Source: Stephanodiscus triporus (lineage: Eukaryota > Bacillariophyta > Thalassiosirophyceae > Thalassiosirales > Thalassiosiraceae). From it: a DNA stretch of 17,588 nt. The position numbers and the translations under genes are program-made. Positions 1 through 7,871 of this stretch are shown here, one piece after another (the first letter of the stretch is position 1; the number at the start of each line of letters is the position of its first letter). The DNA lies in the NCBI GenBank assembly GCA_036939755.1, contig JALLAZ010000285.1:1-17588 (forward strand). Direction: 5' to 3'. The notes below the pieces were generated by a model. It had not been told where the DNA came from and ran no database searches. It worked only from the letters and a program-made list of their open reading frames with translations.

Positions 1-450
1 AATATTCCCCAGGGCCACAGGGCTGATGCTTCTTTTCCAGTATCATGCTACAACTATGGCTCACTGGACCACACTGCTGACAAATACCCTACTCCCTGTG
101 ATGAGGCCAAGATCAAGAAGGCAGCCCATGATAAGGCCATCAAGGAGAGTTGTAGGGATTGCGGTGGTGGTCGTGGTTGCGGCGGCCAAGGAGGGGGTCA
201 GGGCGGTGTTCGCACAAATTCAAGGGATAAATGGAGTGCTAATGGTGGCGCTCCCAAAACCCTCAAACTGATAAAGTTTCCAGTGCAAATGGAATCGAGA
301 AGCAAAATGGGTCGTGGATGTTGGGGCACAGGACTTGGGGTCCTTTACATATTTTGTATCCTGTTCCGCTCTCTGCACTATCACGAAATTGCACGTACAG
401 AGCTCAGGAGGGAGTATCAAGATAGGTCGGTGAGACCTATTCTCACTTAG
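1..450 (+). pseudogene. LTR-retrotransposon gag-like relic with degenerate zinc knuckle (left end cut by window)
   Basis: Frame 1 is open from the window edge to TAG at 448-450 (149 codons, no start inside). It contains CYNYGSLDHTADKY followed by DEAKIKKA, a Gly/Arg/Cys-rich stretch and a DKW...PKT segment. This is the layout of the C-terminal part of Copia-like gag: a CCHC knuckle (C-x2-C-x4-H-x4-C), a basic Gly-rich linker, then a K/W motif. Here the second and fourth ligands are both Tyr instead of Cys, so the knuckle should not hold zinc. From about 270 the more protein-like reading moves to frame 2 (KWNREAKWVVD at about 284-316), which implies a frameshift. I see no LTR, integrase or reverse transcriptase downstream. 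The gag assignment is by motif resemblance; Copia versus another LTR order is inference. Confidence 0.55.
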
Positions 451-533
451 TTAGCACTTGGGAGGCCTAGCTGACTGAGGAGGTTGCCGCAGGCATAGAC
501 GAGGATAAAATTCTTTTCAATTAAATATATTCA
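451..533. other. Unassigned AT-rich spacer
   Basis: Short stretch between the gag-like relic and the minus-strand relic. I looked for an LTR end or a tRNA-like structure and saw neither. Confidence 0.4.
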
Positions 534-938
534 TTATTCATGTTCCCAAACTTCTTCTGAGTATACGGAGACATTTGTGATGTTCCCCGCCGCTAGGGAG
601 CCAAATCCAGCATTCAAGTCATACCGACTCATTAGCAATGCAAGAGAATTAAGCTACCATGTCAACCATGACCGCCATGCTTCTACTCCTTATCAATGCC
701 CCCACATCTCTTCACAATAAACACCCAACAATATCCAGAACAAAACCTTGCATCTCCCGCCATAAACACTGAATCTCTCAGCATAAATCCTGTCATAATC
801 CAATTGAGCTATCACCTCTATTATCCTTTCTATTGTTGTAAATGTAGAGAACTGTTATTGGGGTAGCATGTACTGTCTCCCTCCTCAAGAACACCTTGTG
901 CCGAAGAATTGCATGATCAACCGTGGTGGACTTGTCCT

Positions 939-1031
939 CACCAAGAGTTCCATCAACTGATTATCTTGGTAGAGCATGATGATTGCAGTATCAGTGCAAG
1001 TTCATCACCTCCCTCCTGGATTATGAGTTCA
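939..1031. repeat. Copy 1 of a diverged duplication (partner 1132-1227)
   Basis: Starts CACCAAGAGTTCCATCAACT and continues through AGAGCATGATGAT and AGTTCATCAC to GAGTTCA. The same ordered blocks recur in 1132-1227, about 193 nt downstream, with scattered substitutions and small indels. On the minus strand the partner copy is open (HHALLARSAVDGTLGEH) while this copy has stops, so they are divergent copies of one coding piece. Confidence 0.75.
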
Positions 1032-1131
1032 TGTGACATTATGCTTCACCGATTCAAAAAGAAAGACCCATTTTTGACAAGGATGGTCTTGGATCTTGCT
1101 TTACCATGATACAACTTCAGAAGGCTATGTT

Positions 1132-1227
1132 CACCAAGAGTTCCATCAACTGCTGATCTTGCTAGTAGAGCATGATGATCGCAGTACCAGTAAAAGTTCA
1201 TCACATCCCCCTGAATTACGAGTTCAA
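1132..1227. repeat. Copy 2 of a diverged duplication (partner 939-1031)
   Basis: Begins CACCAAGAGTTCCATCAACT and ends GAGTTCAAATG. It is the better preserved copy on the minus strand, where it encodes part of a 63-codon open stretch (1046-1237). Confidence 0.75.
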
Positions 1228-1928
1228 ATGTGGGCAAGATGAGATCTCAAGAGAAAGGTTTGTAGATGGACTTGGAATTTAATTGGATGTTGCATTTTTT
1301 GTTTATTGACAATCCTGCTGTGATGTGTATTTAGTGATTCCTTTGCTACGTCCCAATCTTCCACAACTTGTTTGCGTCTGCGATAAAACTCTAATGCTCT
1401 GCCTCTATGGCATCCTCACTCATAAGGTCCAGTAGGTACACAATCACCCTCAACTTAGTCTTCCACCATTGAATTCGGCAATTAACAAATCATTACCCGG
1501 CTTAGGATCATATGCTTGCATAAAAAGCATGAATACTAGACCAGTCTCCTAGTGTATCATCGTAAAACAGCATCAAATCAAGAGATTCTTTGCTGAGGAG
1601 TAGCTCAAGGGCGTAGAGAACGTCAGGCTGCTCACTTGGCTCCATGTCTTGATGTGATCTGATTGCCTCAAAATTTGTCAACCATTCAAACATGCAAACC
1701 AATGCATCAGTCTGGACAATATTCAAGGACATTGTAGGGGTTGGTGGCTGACGGAGGCAATGACAGAGGGAATAAAAAAAGTGGCTCGGGTTCCTTCTTA
1801 TTCAGAATTCTGATGGGCAATTTTTGTTTTTTACATATCTATTCGTGCACGCGGCTCGTCCTGCAAATCGTTTGTGGAGTCATGGATTCATCATGTCAGA
1901 GGTTCATTATATAAAAAATAATCTACTA

Positions 1929-3272
1929 TTACTTTGCCGCCTTTTTCTTTGCATAACTCCTTCTTTTGGCCTCCACTTCCCTTCTGAGCAGAGCGCTGTA
2001 TTGTGGGGTCGTCTTGTCAGCATGTTCCTTGCACTCACCGTCAATCACCTTTCCCTTGGTGCACTCAGGGTGAAGACATTGCTTGCTTGCACAAGATTCT
2101 GCTGGTGCACATGTTTTGCACTATCCTTCACCTGACCCATCCTTCAAACGAAATTGAACCACTTTCCTGCAGTTGGGAGCCATGCAACATCTAATTCCAC
2201 TTTCTGCATGCTGATGTGCGGCCAGCTTGACTGGCGGGGCACCTGTCACACAAGTTGGTACATATTCACCAGCCGCTCTCTTCCTCATATTTTTGCTGGC
2301 AAGAACATCTCTGTACCTCTTCCTTTGTAGCTTGTTGTATGTGTCGTCAGAGACAAGTCGAACTTCCACCCCACCTATCGACAAATTGGAAATCATCCTG
2401 TTCAAGTCTTCTTTCAACTCGGATTTGAATAGAATTTCCAAAGTCTCTGGAAATAGTTCCTCTTCAAGCTTTTCCTCTACTTGTTCTTGTGTTAGCGTGG
2501 AATCCTGACTTGGAATCTTGGAAAAGAAGAATTCAATTGGCCGAGTCCTGATGGGTGGTGGTAAGTTCTCCTTGTTGGCTTCTCGTCTGGCAATCACCGC
2601 TTGTTTATGTGCATCTAACTGTTGGTCATGTTCCCACAAGCCAATTCCTGCGTGGACGAAATGGATGTAAAGACATCCAGAGTGCCAGTACTAGGTAAGG
2701 TTGATGTCACCGTAAGCACTATTGACTCCTTTTCTATTAGTTCCAACAGGGAACTCGCCAGGTGGACAAATGGTATCCCTATTCCACAGTAGGTTGATGA
2801 GAAAACCTTTGCAGAAAGAGCAACCACTGTTAGTCAACAAGACAGGCACAAAGCAAACATCTGCTTCGTCATACAAGTGTCCTGGGTAGTCGTGCTTGCT
2901 CAAGATGCATTGGGTGATATTGAGCCTTGTGCGATCCTTCAAAGTTGCAAATGATGCAAATCCTGCTTTATGAAGCCGATCCTCCTCCAAGTCATGTACA
3001 CCCTTTGCGAAGGCATGTAGTATGTTCTCGACATATTTGGTGAGTTGTTTCACTACAAGAATCAACCCATTTCTCGTGGAGAGATAAAATGCATCGTCAC
3101 AAGAATCAAATTCTTGCTCACTCATTCTCTTCAGCACAAGCGAAGCGTGAGTGAGAGCCTTGACAGTATCACTCTTGCTTTGAGTGTAAAAGTCATCGTC
3201 CAGCTCAACCTGATTGATTGACTGATATGATTCGGCCAGGCTGCTGAGCGGCTTGCTCCAGACTGGCAGCAT
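1929..3272 (-). pseudogene. 448-codon frame with two in-frame TAG codons; Cys/His-rich C terminus; unknown family
   Basis: Minus-strand reading from ATG at 3270-3272 to TAA at 1929-1931 stays in one frame and is interrupted only by TAG at 2691-2693 (codon 194) and TAG at 2121-2123 (codon 384). The frame is open further upstream for about 14 codons, to a TGA. The translation looks protein-like on both sides of each TAG: an N-terminal region with NITQCILSKHDYPGHLYDEA, a strongly charged helical middle (EQVEEKLEEELFPETLEILF), a basic KLQRKRYRDVLASKNMRKRA segment, then a Cys/His-rich end. That end holds CMAPNC...KDGSGEG, then after the second TAG CKTC-x5-C-x4-CLHPEC-x9-CKEH, which looks like two related zinc-binding units. 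I do not recognise the family. Simplest reading: a young pseudogene with two nonsense changes. A conserved readthrough gene is less likely but not excluded. Confidence 0.6.
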
Positions 3273-3357
3273 CGCCGCAACAATAAGTTGCACCTCGGCG
3301 AAAAAGGTGAGAATGGTTTTTCAACATCATTCTATTTATTTTAATTTTTAAAGGGCA

Positions 3358-3495
3358 ATGGAAGAGGACATCATATCGAGGAGGAACGAGGAGGCAAGGG
3401 TCGAGTGCGAGGGGAGGGAGAGAATGGGACTCGAGGACATGAACGTGAGATGGATGATGGAGAGGCTCGATGCGGAGAGGGGGAGGATGAGGTAA
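3358..3495 (+). other. Short helical open frame just upstream of the OTU relic
   Basis: ATG to TAA, 45 codons, rich in Glu, Arg and Met (for example RERMGLEDMNVRWMMERL), predicted to be a charged helix. It lies on the same strand immediately before the OTU relic and may be what is left of that protein's N-terminal region. It lacks the catalytic-Cys box (GDGNCLF-like) expected there. Chance openness in a purine-rich stretch is a real alternative. Confidence 0.3.
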
Positions 3496-3505
3496 AAGGA
3501 AGACG

Positions 3506-3840
3506 GTATGCAATTGCCTCTCTACAAACATCAAGAAATAAAGGGCATTCTTTAGTGATGACATCAACATCAGCGAGTACATCAACAATATGAGGAAGGT
3601 CAAGGTGTGGGGCGGCAACCCAGAGATTGACGCCGCTGCAATGCATTACAAGAGGACCATTACCATCTTTCAAGATGGTTTGCCAACTCAAGACACTCCA
3701 TCGGAAACTCCTTGAGCAACGAACCTCCATTGATGTTGTTGTACACTGGTCGTAGACACTATGACAGTGTCATAGGCCATGACAACATTGTCCCACTACT
3801 GAGCAGTAGTGATGAGAAAGAAGGCAGCAATGATGCCTAG
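3506..3840 (+). pseudogene. OTU-like cysteine protease relic (C-terminal half)
   Basis: Reads VCNCLSTNIKK, then an in-frame TAA (3539-3541), then RAFFSDDINISEYINNMRKV followed by KVWGGNPEIDAAAMHYKRTI and TIFQD. These match the second half of OTU domains: the SEYI..MR helix, the WGG..E turn and the I.I.. strand. A TGA ends this frame at 3713-3715. In the next frame the sequence carries on as PPLMLLYTGRRHYDSVIGHD to TAG at 3838-3840, where HYDSV matches the OTU catalytic-His motif (HY..V). So the catalytic His survives, but the frame is broken by one stop and one frameshift, and the catalytic-Cys segment is absent. OTU enzymes remove ubiquitin-like modifiers; in several lineages OTU domains are also carried by transposable elements, which would fit this relic-rich region (inference). 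Confidence 0.65.
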
Positions 3841-4045
3841 TTCGAATATCTTGTTGTGGACTCTCCTCCTTGAAAGGCTGTCAATCTTATCAGCAATTTG
3901 CAGAATGGTGTACCCATCCATGCATAGTCGACGGAGAGTTTTGAGTTGTGTCCCAGAATACATATCACCTTTGTACATTCCATTGTTTTTCCCAGTAACT
4001 TTAGCCCGACAGTTGGGATTTTTCATTGGATTATCCATTGTTTTT

Positions 4046-4093
4046 AGTAGACTATGTGCTTCTTTAGGATCAACCTCCTCGTGATTCAATTCC
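4046..4093. repeat. Copy 1 of a 48-nt duplication (partner 4145-4192)
   Basis: AGTAGACTATGTGCTTCTTT...CAATTCC matches 4145-4192 with a few mismatches. Spacing is 99 nt (33 codons), so the duplication preserves the minus-strand frame and encodes the second HEEVD..KEA..SLL unit. Confidence 0.8.
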
Positions 4094-4144
4094 TTCAGTC
4101 TCTTTACCGCATATGTTTGGAGATTGTTTTCACCGATGGCATAA

Positions 4145-4192
4145 AGTAGACTCTGTGCTTCTTTGGAATCAACCTCCTCGTGACCCAATTCC
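4145..4192. repeat. Copy 2 of a 48-nt duplication (partner 4046-4093)
   Basis: AGTAGACTCTGTGCTTCTTT...CAATTCC, the N-terminal HEEVD..KEA..SLL unit of the minus-strand relic. Confidence 0.8.
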
Positions 4193-4222
4193 CCTCCGCC
4201 TCGTCGCCCTTATACTCCATGG

Positions 4223-4338
4223 CCATTTACTTTGATTGAATAATTCAAACTGTTGGTGCATAGCCATAGCCCTTGATCTCAGCTCTCCGACACATGTTTC
4301 ACTTTATAACAGGGGACAAAAACTAATGGTATTATTGC
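4223..4338. repeat. Copy 1 of a ~110-nt duplication (partner 4424-4533)
   Basis: Shares CCATTTA, TTTGATTGAATAA, GTTGGTGCATAGCC, CTTGATCTCAGCT, CATGTTTCACTTTATA and CAGGGGACAAAAACTAATGG in order with 4424-4533. On the minus strand the copy is the 5' flank of the relic gene starting at 4226, and the likeness runs into its first codons (ATGGCCATGGAG here, ATGGCAGTGGAG in the partner). Confidence 0.85.
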
Positions 4339-4423
4339 TATCCTCCCGGACCCCGAACCTCTGCGTCCTTGGAAAATCGGGCCAAAAAAGTAGCCTCCCA
4401 TGCCGTCGACAATATCTCCACTG

Positions 4424-4533
4424 CCATTTAATTTGATTGAATAACTCAAACCGTTGGTGCATAGCCCTTGATCTCAGCTATCTGATGCATGTTTCACTTT
4501 ATATCAGGGGACAAAAACTAATGGTGTTATTGC
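4424..4533. repeat. Copy 2 of a ~110-nt duplication (partner 4223-4338)
   Basis: About 200 nt downstream of copy 1 with scattered substitutions and a 6-nt deletion in the GCATAGCC(ATAGCC) block. It may be a duplicated promoter and start region of the neighbouring minus-strand relic. Confidence 0.85.
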
Positions 4534-4870
4534 CCCAGATCATCAACTATGTTTTACACACAGAATTCAAATTGATCCATGAAAATTAGTGCCAGGCCTT
4601 TTGATCTAGCTACGGACTTGCTGCTTGTGACATTCACGAGCAGGGAGGAGCAGCACACAAGCGCGGTGAAAGCCGATGTCTTCGAATGCTCCCCGACATG
4701 CACCTCCAGGGGGTTTGGTAGTGTACCACCACCACCGCCACCAAGTGCATTTGCCATGCATGGCAGCAGTGGCTATGGCGGTGTTGGTGGTGGCTATGGT
4801 GGTGTAAGCCACGTTGCTAGCTTTGTTTTACGTTCATACCTTTTTGGTACATACATTATCATGGGCGAAG
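4534..4870. other. No gene recognised; Gly/Pro-rich chance frames
   Basis: Both strands have open stretches here (about 100 codons on +, 67 on -), driven by a CCACCACCGCC / GGTGGTGGC simple-sequence block at about 4728-4803. Neither translation resembles a family I know, and neither has coding texture outside the block. Confidence 0.4.
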
Positions 4871-5470
4871 CTAGCAAAAATTGGTGAAAGTAGCTAAGTA
4901 CTTTCCAGGAAGTCGGCTAAAAACTTTTTCTCAATTGTTACCCGACCCGTAGTAATAGGTCTTCATATCGTCGTAGAGATCCTGATATGCTTCTAAATTC
5001 TTCTTGCCTTAACCTCCAGGAAAATTACTCATCACCTTGAAGCCGCTTTATGATCTTTGAATGTTTGTATCGTTCTAGTTTGTCATCGGTGGGCGTCTCG
5101 GGTGCGGAGCCTTTGTTCCTGTTCTCCTGTTTTCGCTTTCATATTCATCTTCTTCCTCATCGTCAAAGTAAAAGTTGTCTCCTGCATTAGGCAGGAAGAA
5201 TTTTCATAACTTGTGATCCATGGCCTGCAGAGAATGGGCGTCATACCCCTCGCCGAGAGATGCGATCTGTAGTTCACAAATCTCACACTGTTTCTTCCAT
5301 TGCTAGCATTTCAACAGAACCTAAGTCATCCGCGATTTCTCTAGCAGAAGCCGCATCATAGGAAGCTGGAAGTCGGGCCTGCCGCGTTGCCGCTTTGGCC
5401 TTGATCACCTTTTAATCTTGCTTTTCTTTCACATCTTGGTGAACAAGAGGAGAACCACTACATACATACA
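4871..5470 (-). pseudogene. Heavily degraded acidic minus-strand gene, unknown family
   Basis: From about 5470 one frame reads CSGSPLVHQDVKEKQD, a TAA, then KVIKAKAATRQARLPASYDA and REIADDLGSVEMLAME. At about 5300 it shifts to WKKQCEICELQIASLGEGYD, then a TGA (5204-5206), KFFLPNAGDNFYFDDEEEDE and a TAG (5075-5077). The same frame goes on through more stops with SGFKVMSNFPGG, NLEAYQDLYDDMKTYYYGSG and EKVFSRLPGKYLATF to TAG at 4871-4873. Amino-acid texture is retained while all three stop types occur, so this is old neutral decay. The CEIC pair and acidic tail are the only motif-like features. I cannot name a family. Confidence 0.45.
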
Positions 5471-5693
5471 CTACCACCTTCTTCAATGATAAGCGATATT
5501 TAGCGATATCTGTATTCGTCGCGAAGATTCTCCAAAATAATTGGGGGATCTTCTGTCGTCTGGCCTGTGGCTCTTCTTGAAGGTGAAGATCGCGATCTTG
5601 AGACGGAGTTGGAGAGTTTGTTCCTTGCTGTTAGACCACTCATAATAATACACTCTTACTCCTGCTCTCATATCCCTACCCCTATTTGCAAAC
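5471..5693 (+). promoter_or_regulatory. 5' flank and leader of the light-harvesting gene
   Basis: This stretch lies directly upstream of the light-harvesting ATG. It holds an AGCGATAT direct repeat (about 5492-5510), an inverted CCAAT-like ATTGGGG at about 5541-5547 and a pyrimidine-rich leader (CACTCTTACTCCTGCTCTCA) ending about 20 nt before the ATG. There is no clear TATA box. Promoter function is inferred from position only. Confidence 0.35.
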
Positions 5694-6302
5694 ATGAAGA
5701 CCGCCGTTCTCGCTGCCATCATCGGCTCTGCCGCCGCCTTCGCCCCCGCCCCCGTGGCCAAGACCACCTCGGCCCTCAACGCCTTCGAGAACGAGCTCGG
5801 AGCCCAGCCTCCGCTTGGCTTCTTCGATCCCCTCGGCCTGCTCGATGACGCCGACCAGGAGCGATTCGACCGCCTCCGTTTCGTTGAGCTCAAGCACGGA
5901 CGTATCTGCCAGCTCGCCTTCTTGGGCCAGATCACCACCCGCGCCGGCTTCCACCTCTCGGGAGACATCGACTACTCGGGACACTCCTTCGACTCCTACC
6001 CCAACGGCATTGCCGCCCTCTTCGGCCCCGATGCCATCCCCACCGCCGGCTTCGCCCAGATCTTCGCCTTCGTTGGCCTCCTCGAGCTCGGCGTCATGAA
6101 GGACGTCACTGGCGAGAGCGAATTCGTCGGTGACTTCCGCAACGGCGCCATCGACTTCGGCTGGGATTCCTTCGACGAGGAGACCAAGCTCTCCAAGCGC
6201 GCTATCGAGCTGAACAACGGCCGTGCCGCCATGATGGGCATCCTCGGACTCATGGTTCATGAGGAACTCCACACCGTCCTCCCCGTCATTGGACAGGTGT
6301 AA
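5694..6302 (+). CDS. Fucoxanthin-chlorophyll a/c binding protein (Lhcf type)
   Basis: Plastid light-harvesting antenna protein that binds chlorophyll a, chlorophyll c and fucoxanthin in the thylakoid membrane and passes energy to the photosystems. The 202 codons are intronless. Residues 1-17 form a signal peptide ending in AAAFAP (13-18), the diatom ASAFAP-type plastid-targeting junction. The mature part has the three-helix LHC layout: helix 1 with RFVELKHGR (62-70, chlorophyll-ligating E65 and R70), helix 2 around AQIFAFVGLLELGV (121-134) and helix 3 with AIELNNGRAAMMGILG (170-185, ligands E172, N175, R177). Length is usual for Lhcf. Coding bases are strongly C-ending, as in highly expressed genes, in sharp contrast to the relics upstream. 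The ATG context is AAACATGAAG. Family certain; exact Lhcf subtype not resolved. Confidence 0.95.
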   Translation: MKTAVLAAIIGSAAAFAPAPVAKTTSALNAFENELGAQPPLGFFDPLGLLDDADQERFDRLRFVELKHGRICQLAFLGQITTRAGFHLSGDIDYSGHSFDSYPNGIAALFGPDAIPTAGFAQIFAFVGLLELGVMKDVTGESEFVGDFRNGAIDFGWDSFDEETKLSKRAIELNNGRAAMMGILGLMVHEELHTVLPVIGQV

Positions 6303-6689
6303 ATTATGCTAAATATTTCGTAGTGTATTAATGACCTTAATAGCAGAATAGAGTTGTTTCACGAGTTATATTAGGCTTCGTTTATTTGTGTGAACAATCT
6401 TGAGCACGACTACCTCTCCTCAGACAAACATTGTTTTTGTGGATACTGGGAAGACATAGAAATATGTGATAACTTAATGAAAGAGAGTTGTGAGAGTAAG
6501 TCAGTACTGCTAAGTATTGCATTCTACTGTGTTGAGATCCCTGGAGGCGAACGCATCTGTAACAACTAAAAATATGGACAATGCTTTCTTTAATGAGTGC
6601 AGGAGAAGATACAAAAAAGGACTCAAACTGCATCGACTGTATTGATGTACATATCTGTGAATTCATTGACATCGCGTTTTCGTCGCTCT
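6303..6689. other. Convergent 3' region between the Lhcf and SURF1 genes
   Basis: AT-rich sequence following the Lhcf TAA and the SURF1 stop, consistent with two 3' UTRs facing each other. I see no further gene. A minus-strand open stretch (6382-6672) resembles nothing. Confidence 0.5.
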
Positions 6690-7830
6690 CTATCTTCCCC
6701 TTGACAATAATTTCCTAGTCATAACTATCCCCGCGGAACTGAGTCCAAACCAGGTAAATGCATACCCCGCGTGTACCCCGGGCGATACCTTGAACTCGCC
6801 GACAAACTCCCGACTCGCCTTGGCGGGGAAGGAGGGCGGCGCACCTTTCCTCTCGACGGCGTCGATTTCCACGAAGAGGTACGGATGACGATCCGCGCCA
6901 CACGACGTCAGTTCCTCCATGGCCCGTCGATCCATCCACAGCAACCTCTTACATTCGGGCGTCGGGCGTCTGTCGTCGCCGCCGTTCCCTCGCCTGCCGC
7001 CCTCGAGACGAGAGGGGGGGGCGAACGTCCCCCCCGTTTCCGTGTTGGATTCCATCGCCGTCAATGTGACCGTGCCCCGAGGTCGTTCCCACGACGTGAC
7101 TATCTCGTATCGATTGTTGACGTAGTGACGCGGGATCCAACCTCGATTGATCCACACGACGGTGCCAACCTCGTTCGCGTCAATCGACGATGGAGATCGA
7201 ACGGCCTTCGATTTCGAATCGTACGATTCTCCCGCCTCCTCGCCCCGTTGGAGCCTCCCGAACCATCCTCGTATTATCCGCCCGGCCCCGCCCTCCTCCC
7301 CTCGGATGCCCGTCGTCGTCCTCCGTCGTCGAACGGCGTCGTCGCCGTTGTCGCCGTTGTCGTCGTCGTCGTCGTCATCGTCGTCCGATATGACGAACGG
7401 CGTCACGACAAGGTAACCCTGCGCGCTCGAGCTCATGCCTCCCCCCCCGCCTCGTCCCGAATTCGGACCCGACTCCGCCAGCGCCCCCGGTGGCGGACCG
7501 CGGGGGCCGATCAGCATTTCGTTCGCGTGTTGGAATTCTCCCCGGAGGCGCACCCGTCGGTAGCTCCTGGGTACGTCCGCGATCTTCGTCTTGGTCTTCG
7601 TCTTCATATCGACGGCGGCGTCTTCGTCGTCGTCGTTCCCCCTCGTCGTCCTCCACATGTCGAAATTCGGGAGAGGATCCATGCCGAGGTCGTCCTCCCT
7701 CTTCTTCACCATTTCCAACTTCTCGAAGTAACGTCGAGTCTGCCACGTCCCGAGTCCGAAGGTCAGGAGGCAAAGGGAGGAGAAGAAGGCCTTCCCGAGC
7801 GGTCCCCCCTCGCCGTTCTCGCCGCCGGAT

Positions 7831-7871
<41 letters not shown>

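Larger units (their letters stand above)
534..1732 (-). pseudogene. Degraded minus-strand gene, unknown family, with an internal duplication
   Basis: I do not recognise the family. An ATG at 1732 opens 74 codons (MSLNIVQTDALVCMFEWL...). Near 1550 the sensible reading shifts frame (TGLVFMLFMQAYDPKPGND, to a TGA at 1450-1452). It shifts again near 1460 (KLRVIVYLLDLMSEDAIEAE), then meets TAG within about 70 nt. Later stretches on the same strand still read like protein: NFYWYCDHHALLARSAVDGT (within 1046-1237), DHAILRHKVFLRRETVHATP (about 860-920, stop at 793-795) and ALLMSRYDLNAGFGSLAAGN, ending in TAA at 534-536. The regular codon texture on one strand, with several frameshifts and stops, indicates one or more decayed genes. 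The TATATAA-like run at about 1905-1911 and a pyrimidine-rich leader before 1732 suggest a genuine original start. Whether all pieces are one gene is inference. Confidence 0.45.
3796..4226 (-). pseudogene. Relic gene with helix-turn-helix-like C terminus; frameshifted near its start
   Basis: An ATG in good context at 4224-4226 reads MAMEYKGDEAEGN. In an adjacent frame from about 4195 the sequence becomes ELGHEEVDSKEAQSLL and stays open for about 130 codons to a stop at 3796-3798. The acidic starts fit together if one base has been gained or lost in the purine run near 4190-4197. The protein has an internal repeat, HEEVDSKEAQSLL / HEEVDPKEAHSLL, 33 codons apart. Near the C terminus, LRRLCMDGYTILQIADKID followed by SRRRVHNKIFELGI has the spacing of a helix-turn-helix (L..L...G.....IA..I....R..V...I..LGI), as in DNA-binding proteins and some transposases or recombinases. 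Its 3' end overlaps the OTU relic on the other strand. The family is not identified. Confidence 0.45.

Noticed and set aside
2691..2693. The TAG at codon 194 as part of a mini-intron
   Set aside because: The only nearby GT...AG pair would give an intron of about 20 nt, far shorter than the 100-210 nt introns seen in this window.
3205..3730. Minus-strand frames of 119-137 codons opposite the OTU relic
   Set aside because: Pro/Ser/Leu-rich shadows of the purine-rich plus strand.
5682..6272. Minus-strand frame of 196 codons opposite the Lhcf gene
   Set aside because: Gly/Glu/Val-rich mirror of a strongly C-ending codon pattern; a textbook shadow.
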